Origin: Nostoc flagelliforme FACHB-838
GTDB lineage: Bacteria; Cyanobacteriota; Cyanobacteriia; Cyanobacteriales; Nostocaceae
Assembly: GCF_014698065.1 (NCBI RefSeq)
Contig: NZ_JACJSI010000073.1
Span: 1 to 32,431 of the forward strand
Direction: 5' to 3'
Length of the DNA stretch: 32,431 nucleotides
The notes under the pieces were generated by a model. It was not told the origin of the DNA, searched no databases, and saw nothing but the letters and a program-made list of their open reading frames with translations. Both the position numbers and the translations under genes were made by a program. Positions 1 to 7,439 of this stretch are shown piece after piece; position 1 is the stretch's first letter, and each line of letters starts with the position of its first letter.

Positions 1-180
1 CTCGTTCACGAGTATAAAAGGTGGATGAACGGAGCTAAAAGCCTCGTTCACGAGTATAAAAGGTGGATGAACGGAGCTAAAAGCCTCGTTCACGAGTATA
101 AAAGGTGGATGAATGGAGCTAAAAGCCTCGTTCACGAGTATAAAAGGTGGATAAACGGAGCTAAAAGCCTCGTTTATAAG
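1..180. repeat. 42-bp direct tandem repeat array, at least four copies, cut by the window edge
   Basis: Four head-to-tail 42-bp units occupy 1-42, 43-84, 85-126 and 127-168, followed by a decaying partial copy from 169. Units 1 and 2 are identical; unit 3 has GAATGG for GAACGG and unit 4 has GATAAAC for GATGAAC. Each unit opens with CTCGTTCACGAG, whose CTCGT and ACGAG arms are inverted repeats, and CGTTCA near the start also pairs with TGAACG further in, so each unit can form a hairpin. Because 42 is divisible by 3, plus frame 1 stays open from the window start to a TAG at 196-198 (14-residue repeat beginning LVHEYKRW), and one minus frame is open too. Whether this is a repeat-protein tail or non-coding cannot be decided from here. 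Confidence 0.9.
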
Positions 181-271
181 TATCAAATACTCGTTTAGGA
201 GATCAATACCTTATCCCTTATTCTGACTTTTCACGTTATGTGGAAAAGCCACGAAAAACCTAACCCCTTAA

Positions 272-330
272 CCCCCTTCCCTTGTAGGGAAGGGGGAAAA
301 TTTAAAGTCTCTCTCCTTTTAGGAGAGAGA
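272..330. repeat. Two adjacent perfect hairpins, intergenic repeat
   Basis: CCCCCTTCCC (272-281) pairs perfectly with GGGAAGGGGG (287-296) across a 5-nt loop, and TCTCTCTCCT (308-317) pairs with AGGAGAGAGA (321-330) across TTT. Hairpins of this purine/pyrimidine-segregated kind are common dispersed intergenic repeats in Nostoc-group genomes. Neither is followed by a clear T-run, so a terminator role is not supported. They lie about 130 bp before the S9 peptidase start. Confidence 0.7.
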
Positions 331-459
331 TTTAGAGAGAGGTTTTCCAGATACCGTGAAATGTCAGATCCCTTATTCTCCAATGAGGTTCACCCAATAG
401 GATGAATTGTCATTTTCATAACCAAGTGACAATAAGGTAGTTAAGTAGAGGATGAAAAT

Positions 460-2346
460 ATGTCATCTGCTCAAGCGCCCTCCCTACCACCGCTAATTCC
501 GCGCGAAATTCTGTTTGGAAATCCCGAAAAAACCAGCCCGCAACTCTCGTCTGATGGCAAGTACTTGGCATATATTGCCCCTGACGAGAAAAATGTCTTG
601 CAGGTATGGTTGCGAACTGTAGGGCAAGAAGACGACCAGATACTAACTGCCGACAAAAAACGCGGTATCGGCATTTTCTTCTGGACTTATAACGCCGACC
701 AGTTGATTTATATGCAGGACTCGGATGGCGACGAGAACTTTCACCTCCACTTGGTTAATATTCACTCTAAAATTGTGCGTGACTTAACGCCATTCCAGGG
801 AGTAAAAGCCGAACTCGTGGAACTGGAACCTAAATTTCCAGATCAAATGCTGGTAACTTTGAACTTGAACAATCCCCAAAAGTTTGATGTTTACCGCATC
901 AACCTAAAAAATGGTGCAGTGGAGTTCGACACTGACAACCCCGGTAACATTATCAGTTGGACATCTGACACTGATTTCCAAATACGTGCAGCGACAGCTA
1001 GCACACCCGATGGTGGTTACGACCTGTTATTACAGAAACCAGATAAACAGTGGGAAACTCTCCGCCACTGGGGGTCAGAAGAAGAAGGGAATTCTGTAAG
1101 TTTCTCGGCTGATGGTAAAACCCTTTATATTGAAGGGAATCACGATGCTAACGCCAAACGTCTGCTAGCTGTCGACTTAGACACCCGTCAAGAAACTGTC
1201 ATTGCTGAAGATGAGCAGTATGATGTCGTAGGGATAATTATTCAGCCACTGACGCGAGTTATCCAAGCAGTTTCTTTCTACAAAGATAAACAAGAATGGC
1301 AGGTAATTGACCAGAGTATCGCCGCAGATTTTGAGGAAATCGCCAAGGTGCGTCCTGGAGAATTCTCTATAATTAGCCGCGACTTGGAAGATAAAACCTG
1401 GCTAGTAGCTTATATAACTGACAATGGGCCAGTTTATTACTATGCCTACAACCGAGAGTCCAAAACTAGCACTTTCCTCTTTAGCGACCAACCCAAACTC
1501 GAAGCGTTGCAGTTAGCTTCAATGCAACCGATTTCCTACGAAGCGCGGGATGGTTTAACTATCCACAGTTACCTGACAACCCCTGTGGGAATACCTACCC
1601 AAAATCTACCAACAGTATTACTGGTTCACGGTGGCCCTTGGGCGCGGGATACTTGGGGTTTCTCTCCCTTAGTGCAATGGCTAGCTAATCGGGGTTATAC
1701 TGTTCTGCAAGTGAATTTTCGCGGTTCCACTGGCTACGGTAAAGCATTTTTGAATGCTGGGAATCGGGAATGGGCTGGCAAAATGCACGATGATTTAATT
1801 GATAGTGTTAACTGGCTAGTAGAAAAAGGTATTTCCGACCCTCAAAAGATTGCGATTATGGGCGGTTCTTATGGAGGTTACGCCACTCTAGTAGGGTTAA
1901 CATTTACACCAGAAATCTTTGCTGCTGGTGTGGATATTGTCGGGCCGAGTAACCTAATTACCCTGATAGAAACTATACCGCCCTATTGGGAACCATTGAA
2001 GGCAATGCTTTATCATCGCGTCGGTAATTTAGAGACAGAAGAAGAGTTTCTGAAATCGCGATCGCCTTTATTCTTTGCTGACCGAATTCAAAAACCTTTA
2101 CTTATCGGTCAAGGTGCAAATGATCCGCGAGTCAAACAATCAGAAAGCGATCAAATTGTCAACGCCATGCAACAAGCTGGTTTGCCAGTGCAATATGCAC
2201 TTTACACAGATGAAGGACATGGTTTTGCCAGACCAGAAAATCGGTTGCATTTCTTTGCGATCGCAGAAGAGTTTCTCGCCAAATACTTAGACGGCAGATT
2301 TGAACCTTTGACAGATATACCCGGTCATTCAGGAATAGTGAAATAA
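460..2346 (+). CDS. S9 family serine peptidase (prolyl oligopeptidase / acylaminoacyl-peptidase type)
   Basis: The 628-residue protein has the two-part layout of S9 peptidases: an N-terminal WD40-like beta-propeller (about residues 20-350) that gates access, and a C-terminal alpha/beta-hydrolase domain (about 370-615). The nucleophile Ser470 is in GGSYGG, Asp555 in GANDPR and His587 in EGHGF, giving a complete Ser-Asp-His triad; HGGPW at about 390-394 is the oxyanion-hole region. There is no signal peptide, so it probably acts in the cytoplasm on short peptides or N-acylated peptides. ATG 460 is preceded by AGAGG at 447-451 with 8-nt spacing. It is transcribed alone, convergent with the downstream toxin-antitoxin-like pair. 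A degenerate copy of its tail lies at 3097-3180. The exact substrate is not predictable. Confidence 0.93.
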   Translation: MSSAQAPSLPPLIPREILFGNPEKTSPQLSSDGKYLAYIAPDEKNVLQVWLRTVGQEDDQILTADKKRGIGIFFWTYNADQLIYMQDSDGDENFHLHLVNIHSKIVRDLTPFQGVKAELVELEPKFPDQMLVTLNLNNPQKFDVYRINLKNGAVEFDTDNPGNIISWTSDTDFQIRAATASTPDGGYDLLLQKPDKQWETLRHWGSEEEGNSVSFSADGKTLYIEGNHDANAKRLLAVDLDTRQETVIAEDEQYDVVGIIIQPLTRVIQAVSFYKDKQEWQVIDQSIAADFEEIAKVRPGEFSIISRDLEDKTWLVAYITDNGPVYYYAYNRESKTSTFLFSDQPKLEALQLASMQPISYEARDGLTIHSYLTTPVGIPTQNLPTVLLVHGGPWARDTWGFSPLVQWLANRGYTVLQVNFRGSTGYGKAFLNAGNREWAGKMHDDLIDSVNWLVEKGISDPQKIAIMGGSYGGYATLVGLTFTPEIFAAGVDIVGPSNLITLIETIPPYWEPLKAMLYHRVGNLETEEEFLKSRSPLFFADRIQKPLLIGQGANDPRVKQSESDQIVNAMQQAGLPVQYALYTDEGHGFARPENRLHFFAIAEEFLAKYLDGRFEPLTDIPGHSGIVK

Positions 2347-2409
2347 AGTTTCACGCATGGTGGTTAGTGTCATTCGCTAACCACCTGAATATTTTTAATT
2401 TGGAAGGAT

Positions 2410-2754
2410 TTATCCATACAACAACTGATTCCTAATTTCATCAGCCGTTAGTGTGCTTACCAGAATCCCAATCCGTTGTGCGACTTCATAAGCGTTTTTC
2501 TGAGGCACAACGATAATCCCAAAATGTTCTTTATTCTCCTCTATATATTGGAGATGTAATCGCTCAAAATCGACACGGTTATGTGTCAGAATACATCTGC
2601 CTACAGAAGTTGCAAATTCAAGTTGTTCACGGTCAGTTTTTCCAAGTGTTGCTTGTTCCGAAACAGTTGTGATATCCAGACCGCGCGATCGCAACAGTCT
2701 AGCAACCAATGCTGACATATCCTCATCACTGTAAAGTGCAGCAAAAACCGTCAC
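2410..2754 (-). CDS. DUF5615 family PIN-like protein (putative toxin)
   Basis: This 114-residue protein matches the DUF5615 PIN-like pattern: an early acidic motif (YSDEDM, about residues 8-13), a middle stretch beginning with a Thr-rich strand (DITTVSEQ), and the signature LTHNRVDF near residues 57-64, followed by IIVVPQ. PIN-like folds use clustered Asp/Glu to bind metal and cleave RNA, and family members are predicted VapC-like toxins. Its ATG overlaps the stop of the upstream DUF433 gene by four bases (ATGA), so the two are translationally coupled on the minus strand. DUF433-DUF5615 is a recognised gene pair; ribonuclease activity is inferred, not shown. Confidence 0.85.
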   Translation of the reverse strand: MTVFAALYSDEDMSALVARLLRSRGLDITTVSEQATLGKTDREQLEFATSVGRCILTHNRVDFERLHLQYIEENKEHFGIIVVPQKNAYEVAQRIGILVSTLTADEIRNQLLYG

Positions 2755-3044
2755 AATGTCCCCAATATAGCTTTTACAGACGGATGTATTAATTCATTGG
2801 GTACTCGGTTTCGCTCAATGTATTCATTAATCTCTGCCTGATGATCGAGATAAAAACTCAAGGCATCGAACACTTGTGCCAACGTCAGATGTGGCAAATG
2901 GTTCAGGATTTCTTCTGGCATAATCCCCAATCGCCACAAACCGACAATTGCACGAACAGATGTGCGAGTACCTATAATAATTGGCTCTCCACTCAAAATT
3001 TCAGGGTTGCGCGTCACGTACCGCGAGGAGGTTTCAGCAAACAT
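2751..3044 (-). CDS. DUF433 family protein (putative antitoxin)
   Basis: A DUF433 protein of about 97 residues, with the family's RYVTRNPEILSGEPIIIGTR opening, followed by a helical segment (RAIVGLWRLGIMPEEIL, LTLAQVFDALSFYLDH) resembling a small DNA-binding helix-turn-helix. DUF433 proteins commonly precede DUF5615 PIN-like toxins and are thought to be antitoxins that repress their own operon. I chose the ATG at 3044; a GTG at 3056 in the same frame would add four residues, and neither has a clear Shine-Dalgarno. The last four bases overlap the start of the DUF5615 gene. The pair sits between an intact S9 peptidase gene and a remnant of a second one, suggesting it moved in. Confidence 0.82.
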   Translation of the reverse strand: MFAETSSRYVTRNPEILSGEPIIIGTRTSVRAIVGLWRLGIMPEEILNHLPHLTLAQVFDALSFYLDHQAEINEYIERNRVPNELIHPSVKAILGTL

Positions 3045-3096
3045 AGAACGAATCACTCAGCAGAACTGGCATTGCCTTTAGTTTACCAATAGTTCT

Positions 3097-3180
3097 GGTC
3101 AGCAGGAGGCTGGTTTAGCTGAGTAATATGTAATTTCCAGCGATGAAGGAGATGGCTTTGCTAAACCGGAAAATCGCTAA
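3097..3180 (+). pseudogene. Remnant of a second S9 peptidase C-terminus
   Basis: Read in the frame of 3142, this stretch gives QQEAGLAE-stop-YVISS then DEGDGFAKPENR and a stop at 3178-3180. The intact S9 peptidase upstream has MQQAGLPVQYALYT then DEGHGFARPENR around residues 570-593. The nucleotide match is also clear (shared GCTGGTTT, ATATG, GATGAAGGA, GAAAATCG). The second Gln codon before Tyr has become TAA, and the catalytic His has become Asp. It is therefore a decayed duplicate or paralogue of the S9 tail, with nothing recognisable beyond it. The DUF433/DUF5615 pair lies between the intact gene and this fragment. Confidence 0.75.
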
Positions 3181-3286
3181 ATGCCAAATGGATCTATGAT
3201 GTTAGGATTTTTTATAAATTCATTTTCATATTCTGTTAATGCTTGTTTAAAATTCTCAGAAGTTATACCGTTAGGACACCTGATAA

Positions 3287-3661
3287 ATTTATAAAATAAA
3301 TCGAGCAAACTTAAGTGGTATCAATTTTTATGGAGCTAATCTCGAAGGAGCAAACCTACAAAATACTAATCTGAGGGATGCCAACTTAAGCAGAGCTAAC
3401 CTTCAAAGAGTAAATCTTCAAGGAGCTAGACTGTGGGATACAAACTTAACATATTCTAATTTACAGGGAGCAAATCTGAGTAAAGCTAGTTTGTGGGATG
3501 CAAATTTAGGTGGAGCCAATTTGAAAGGAGCCAATTTAAAGAAAACCAAATTGAAAGAAGTCAACTTCAAAGGAGCCAATTTAGAAGGATGTTTTGAAAG
3601 ATATGTTCATTCGGTCATCAGACTAGAGCGGAAAGTAAATTCGCGCAAAGAAATAAAATAA
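3287..3661 (+). pseudogene. Start-less pentapeptide-repeat gene fragment
   Basis: One open frame from just after a TAA at 3284-3286 to TAA at 3659-3661 encodes about 20 consecutive A(N/D)Lxx-type pentapeptides (for example GANLEGANLQ, RDANLSRANL, GGANLKGANL), the pattern that folds into a right-handed quadrilateral beta-helix. The tail RLERKVNSRKEIK is basic and non-repetitive. There is no ATG, GTG or TTG ahead of the repeats, so the 5' end appears lost or frameshifted. Pentapeptide proteins are abundant in cyanobacteria and mostly of unknown role. A terminator-like hairpin follows at 3775. It could be a 5'-truncated gene or use an unusual start such as ATT; decay is more likely given the neighbouring S9 remnant. 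Confidence 0.72.
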
Positions 3662-3774
3662 AATTCTATCTATGAAAAGCTAAAATCATTTCTTATTTCT
3701 GCCATTGGGCAATGGGGATAGTTTGAGATGCTGGTTGATGGTTTACCAAATTCATCAATCCCGATCTATTATTT

Positions 3775-3813
3775 AAAACCACAGATAATTCACGAGTATT
3801 TATCTGTGGTTTT
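3775..3813. terminator. Bidirectional intrinsic terminator before pheS
   Basis: AAAACCACAGATAA (3775-3788) pairs perfectly with TTATCTGTGGTTTT (3800-3813) around an 11-nt loop, followed by TATTTTC on the plus strand and by TTTTAAAT on the minus strand. It sits between the plus-strand pentapeptide remnant and the 3' end of minus-strand pheS, so it can stop transcription from both sides. Confidence 0.8.
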
Positions 3814-3876
3814 ATTTTCATCCAATTGACTTTTGCAAATTTAGTAAACGCCTGATTATTTAAAGCGATCGCTTCC

Positions 3877-4869
3877 CTAAAATTGCTGCAAAAACCTCAA
3901 ATCACTAGCATACAATCGACGAATATCATCGATTTGGTGTAACACCATTGCAAAGCGTTCTACACCAAAACCCGCAGCAAACCCTGTATAAACTTCTGGG
4001 TCATAACCCACAGACTTAAGTACCTTTGGATCGACCATACCGCAGCCCATCACTTCCAACCAGCGCCCATTCCACTGCAAATCTACCTCAGCCGAAGGTT
4101 CAGTAAACGGGAAATAACTGGCGCGGAAGCGAATAGGCAAATCACCAAATATTGCTTGTAAAAATACTTTAATTGTGCCCTTGAGGTCTGTGAAAGTTAG
4201 TCCCTCGTCAATGGCTAAAAGTTCTATTTGATGGAAAACAGCCGAGTGAGTCGCATCTACATTATCTCGCCGATAAACTCGCCCTGGAGCCACAACGCGA
4301 ATCGGTGGTTCTTCTCTTTCCATGTAACGAATTTGCACTGACGAGGTATGAGTGCGGAGGAGATTGCCATCTGGCAGGTAGAAGGTATCCTGCATATCAC
4401 GGGCGGGGTGGTCAGGCGGGGTATTAAGAGCCTCAAAATTATAATAATCTGTTTCCATCTCTGGCCCTTGAGCCACGGTATAGCCCATACCGACAAAGAT
4501 ATCCAGCGCCCGGTCGATAATTCCATTGAGGGGATGAATGCGACCTTGAGGGCTGTAAATTCCCGGCATAGTCACATCTAGAGTTTCCGCTTCTAGTTGT
4601 ACCTGAATTTGCGCGGCTTCCAGGGCGATGCGTTGCTGGTCTAGACTAGTTTGCAGAGATTCTTTGACTGTATTGGCGATCGCTCCAATTTTTGGCCGTT
4701 CCTCTGCACTCATCTGCCCCATACTTCGCAACAGTGCCCCTAGTTCACCTTTTTTACCCAGATAGTTAACTCTGAGTTCTTCCAGACGTTCTAGGGTTTC
4801 GGCGGCTGCGATCGCTTTTTCTCCTTCCTGCCGCAGTGCTAAAAGTTGAGCTTCTAAATTGCTAGTCAT
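3877..4869 (-). CDS. pheS: Phenylalanine--tRNA ligase alpha subunit
   Basis: The 330-residue protein is the catalytic alpha subunit of bacterial PheRS, which charges tRNA-Phe as an alpha2beta2 tetramer with PheT. The N-terminal coiled coil that binds tRNA covers about 1-90 (LRQEGEKAIAAAETLERLEE onward). The class II core follows: motif 2 around RVAPGRVYRRD, then FRASYFPFTEPSAEVD, and motif 3 in GFGVERFAM near the C-terminus. Length is normal for cyanobacteria. pheT is not in the window, so the two genes are unlinked here. The start lies directly against TGACTAA heptamer repeats with no Shine-Dalgarno. A terminator-like hairpin in its leader (4914-4947) may matter for regulation. Confidence 0.97.
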   Translation of the reverse strand: MTSNLEAQLLALRQEGEKAIAAAETLERLEELRVNYLGKKGELGALLRSMGQMSAEERPKIGAIANTVKESLQTSLDQQRIALEAAQIQVQLEAETLDVTMPGIYSPQGRIHPLNGIIDRALDIFVGMGYTVAQGPEMETDYYNFEALNTPPDHPARDMQDTFYLPDGNLLRTHTSSVQIRYMEREEPPIRVVAPGRVYRRDNVDATHSAVFHQIELLAIDEGLTFTDLKGTIKVFLQAIFGDLPIRFRASYFPFTEPSAEVDLQWNGRWLEVMGCGMVDPKVLKSVGYDPEVYTGFAAGFGVERFAMVLHQIDDIRRLYASDLRFLQQF

Positions 4870-4886
4870 TTAGTTATTAATCGTTG

Positions 4887-4907
4887 GTCATTAGTCATTA
4901 GTCTATA
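4887..4907. repeat. Heptanucleotide tandem repeat (GTCATTA) abutting pheS
   Basis: GTCATTA occurs at 4887-4893 and 4894-4900, followed by a diverged GTCTATA, about 20 bp upstream of the pheS start. Related TTAGT/GTCATT pieces continue to 4870. This is the short 7-bp tandem repeat class typical of heterocystous cyanobacteria. Confidence 0.7.
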
Positions 4908-4913
4908 TTTAAA

Positions 4914-4947
4914 AGCTGTAAGCTGCTCGATAAATCAACTTACAGCT
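4914..4947 (-). promoter_or_regulatory. Terminator-like hairpin in the pheS leader
   Basis: Read on the minus strand, AGCTGTAAG and CTTACAGCT form a perfect 9-bp stem with a 16-nt loop, followed at once by TTTAAAT. It lies about 45-78 nt before the pheS start and is on the same strand, with no other minus-strand gene upstream before surE (which is plus-strand). It could be a leader attenuator or simply an intergenic repeat. No leader peptide rich in Phe codons was identified. Confidence 0.4.
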
Positions 4948-5158
4948 ATGCCATTAACATCAGCGAAAGGTGAGGGTAAAAATCAAACCTCTGTTTATCA
5001 GTTAGAGAAGATTGGGCTAGTACAGCTTCACTGATTCCAAATCAATAAAACGCTTACGCTGTATACCTAGTTTGAATTTTGCGGAAAATATGAAGGGAGG
5101 TTTACGACCATCATAACTTTCCCAGACGAATTTTTAATTTTGAACTCTGCCTTGCAGG

Positions 5159-5295
5159 ACTAGTACAGCTTGACATAAATCCTGTTAACAGCTTAATAAC
5201 TGTCTAGTATCATTCAACTAAAATCTCGGTTAACTAGACAAGGAGCTTAAAACCCCTTGTTAAAGGTAGGCAAAGTTCCGCCACACTGTACTAGT
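5159..5295. mobile_element. MITE-like element, 137 bp, with TA-flanked inverted ends
   Basis: ACTAGTACAG (5159-5168) and CTGTACTAGT (5286-5295) are perfect 10-bp inverted repeats. If the element is taken as GTACAG...CTGTAC, it is flanked on both sides by TA, the target used by IS630/Tc1-mariner transposases. The interior has no ORF and includes an ACAAGG/CCTTGT hairpin. A solo copy of the left end, CTAGTACAGCTT, lies at 5017-5028. The element fills most of the pheS-surE gap (4870-5382); the rest of that gap shows only heptamer repeats and the pheS leader hairpin. A small non-autonomous IS630-family element is the best reading; repeat copies elsewhere in the genome would be needed to confirm it. 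Confidence 0.5.
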
Positions 5296-5382
5296 GATTA
5301 TGTATGTTTTTTTGCCGCTTGTGACCTCGGACATTGACAAATCGCTAATAACAAACAACTAATAACTAATAACGAATGACCA

Positions 5383-6186
5383 ATGACTATGAAATTACTA
5401 ATTAGCAACGATGATGGCATTTCTGCCTTGGGGATTCGTACCCTAGCCAACTACTTGGCAGAGGCAGGCCATGATGTTAGTGTAGTTTGCCCAGATCGGG
5501 AGCGATCAGCAACTGGACACGGATTAACTTTACACCAACCCATTCGCGCCGAAATTGTTGAAGGGATTTTTCATCCTGCTATCAAAGCTTGGGCTTGCGA
5601 TGGTACGCCTTCAGATTGCGTCAAATTAGCGCTGTGGGCTTTGCTAGATACTCCCCCCGATTTGGTTCTATCTGGCATTAATCAAGGTGCAAATTTGGGA
5701 ACTGAAATTTTATATTCCGGTACTGTCTCTGCGGCAATGGAAGGTCTAATTGAAGGTATTCCCAGTGTAGCGCTGAGTCTTATTAGTCACACATCTAAAG
5801 ACTTTCAACCTGCTGCTAAGTTTGCCAAAATTCTTGTAGACCATTTAGCCCAAAAACCACTGCCAGATTTAATGTTGCTCAACGTCAATGTTCCTGCGGT
5901 CAAATGGGAAGAAATTGCCGGTGTTACTCTCACTCGTCAAGGAGTACGGCGTTACATTGATGTGTTTGATAAACGAGTTGATCCTCGTGGAAAAACGTAC
6001 TATTGGCTAACCGGAGAAGTCATTGAGGATGTAGAACCCCCATCTGGGTTAAATCTGCCTCAAAATGTACCGACAGATGTACAAGTTGTACGTAATAACT
6101 ACATCAGTATTACCCCGTTGCAATACAATCTTACTTACGCAACTGGACTAGATAAATTGTCTGATTGGGAATTTAATTTTCTGTGA
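5383..6186 (+). CDS. surE: 5'/3'-nucleotidase SurE
   Basis: The 267-residue protein is a metal-dependent survival-protein nucleotidase that dephosphorylates nucleoside 5'- and 3'-monophosphates and possibly short polyphosphate. The metal site is formed by ISNDDG at residues 7-12 (Asp10-Asp11), a Ser in RERSATGHG at about 42-50, and Asn in SGINQGANLG at about 100-109. SGTVSAAMEG follows, as in all SurE proteins. Length is typical of cyanobacterial members. ATG 5383 and ATG 5389 are both possible; the second gives the canonical MKLLISNDDG. The start is embedded in TGACTA/TGACCA heptamer repeats rather than behind a Shine-Dalgarno. It appears monocistronic, divergent from pheS. Confidence 0.96.
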   Translation: MTMKLLISNDDGISALGIRTLANYLAEAGHDVSVVCPDRERSATGHGLTLHQPIRAEIVEGIFHPAIKAWACDGTPSDCVKLALWALLDTPPDLVLSGINQGANLGTEILYSGTVSAAMEGLIEGIPSVALSLISHTSKDFQPAAKFAKILVDHLAQKPLPDLMLLNVNVPAVKWEEIAGVTLTRQGVRRYIDVFDKRVDPRGKTYYWLTGEVIEDVEPPSGLNLPQNVPTDVQVVRNNYISITPLQYNLTYATGLDKLSDWEFNFL

Positions 6187-6473
6187 ATCATTTGATGAAT
6201 CAGGACAAAACTGGAGTTATTCAAATGCATCAGAGAAAAATGTAGGCTATAACGTAGGGACACTCTTGAAATAAGCGATACACATCCGTCCCAAAACCGG
6301 GAAAATTCTAAGTTACAGGATTTCATTCACATTTACACAATCAGCCAGAAACAGGGTATGCTGTTTTACCAAGAAATCCTCCCTCTACCAAAATCGGTGA
6401 GACAGTACAAACTTAGACAAAATAAGTAACAATTATTTCATTTATCGCCCGCTCAGTCCAGCAAGCAACACCC

Positions 6474-7370
6474 ATGTCTAGGATAGAGAACCAATTTACC
6501 GTGCAATTTTGGGGCGTTCGCGGCAGCATCCCCAGTCCAGGGCCACACACTGTTCGTTACGGCGGTAATACCCCTTGCATATCAATGCAAGCGGGCGATA
6601 AACGCTTAATTTTCGATGCTGGCACAGGACTACATGTTTTGGGGCAATCTATGTTGCGCCAAATGCCGTTAGAAGCTCACATATTTTTTACCCATTCTCA
6701 CTGGGATCACATGCAGGGTTTTCCCTTCTTTAGCCCAGGGTTTGTAAAGGGAAATGACTTTCATATCTACGGCGCGATCGCACCTGATGGTTCTACCATA
6801 GAACAGCGCCTCAACGATCAAATGTTGCATCCGAACTTTCCTGTACCCTTGCAGATTATGCAAGCCAATTTAAATTTCTACGACATTCGACCAGGGCAAC
6901 CAATCCACATCGATGATGTCACTGTAGAAACAGCACCTTTAAACCATCCAGGAGAAGCTGTAGGATACCGCGTCAACTGGCATGGTGGTGCTGTTGCTTA
7001 TATCACTGATACCGAACATTTTCCCGACCGACTTGATGATAATGTGCTGTGGCTAGCTCGTAATGCCGACATTTTAATTTACGATTCTACGTATACAGAT
7101 GAAGAATATCATTGTCCAACATCCCCAAAAATTGGCTGGGGACATTCTACCTGGCAAGAAGCGGTGAAAGTGGCACAAGCTGCTAATGTCAAAACTCTAG
7201 TAATTTACCACCACGACCCCGCCCACAATGACGACTTTTTAGATCGTGTAGGCAAACAAGCATCTGCGAAATTTCCTGGCGCTATTATGGCACGGGAAGG
7301 AATGGTACTTCAGATTCCTACCTCAGTTGTCTTATCAGAATCTTTTCCTGTTAGTAAGTTTTCTAGTTAA
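6474..7370 (+). CDS. MBL-fold metallo-hydrolase
   Basis: A 298-residue metallo-beta-lactamase-fold protein. The opening VQFWGVRGSIPSPG and the metal motif THSHWDH (His74, His76, Asp78, His79) are diagnostic; further ligands are likely His in APLNHPGEA, Asp in YITDTEHF and His in IYHHDPAHND. The combination resembles the PhnP / ribonuclease Z-like branch, which hydrolyses phosphodiesters in cyclic nucleotides or phosphonate intermediates, but no phn genes are nearby. It is soluble with no signal peptide. No clear ribosome-binding site precedes ATG 6474, and the 287-bp gap to surE shows no recognisable feature. Specific substrate unknown. Confidence 0.88.
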   Translation: MSRIENQFTVQFWGVRGSIPSPGPHTVRYGGNTPCISMQAGDKRLIFDAGTGLHVLGQSMLRQMPLEAHIFFTHSHWDHMQGFPFFSPGFVKGNDFHIYGAIAPDGSTIEQRLNDQMLHPNFPVPLQIMQANLNFYDIRPGQPIHIDDVTVETAPLNHPGEAVGYRVNWHGGAVAYITDTEHFPDRLDDNVLWLARNADILIYDSTYTDEEYHCPTSPKIGWGHSTWQEAVKVAQAANVKTLVIYHHDPAHNDDFLDRVGKQASAKFPGAIMAREGMVLQIPTSVVLSESFPVSKFSS

Positions 7371-7439
7371 AGATTGCGTCGGAGGAATTGGAGATTTTAG
7401 ATTAGATTGGTGATCAGAAGCTTTCAGCGCGAGAGCGTA

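Noticed and set aside
1..180. CRISPR array
   Set aside because: The 42-bp units are directly contiguous with no unique spacers between them, and no cas genes are present.
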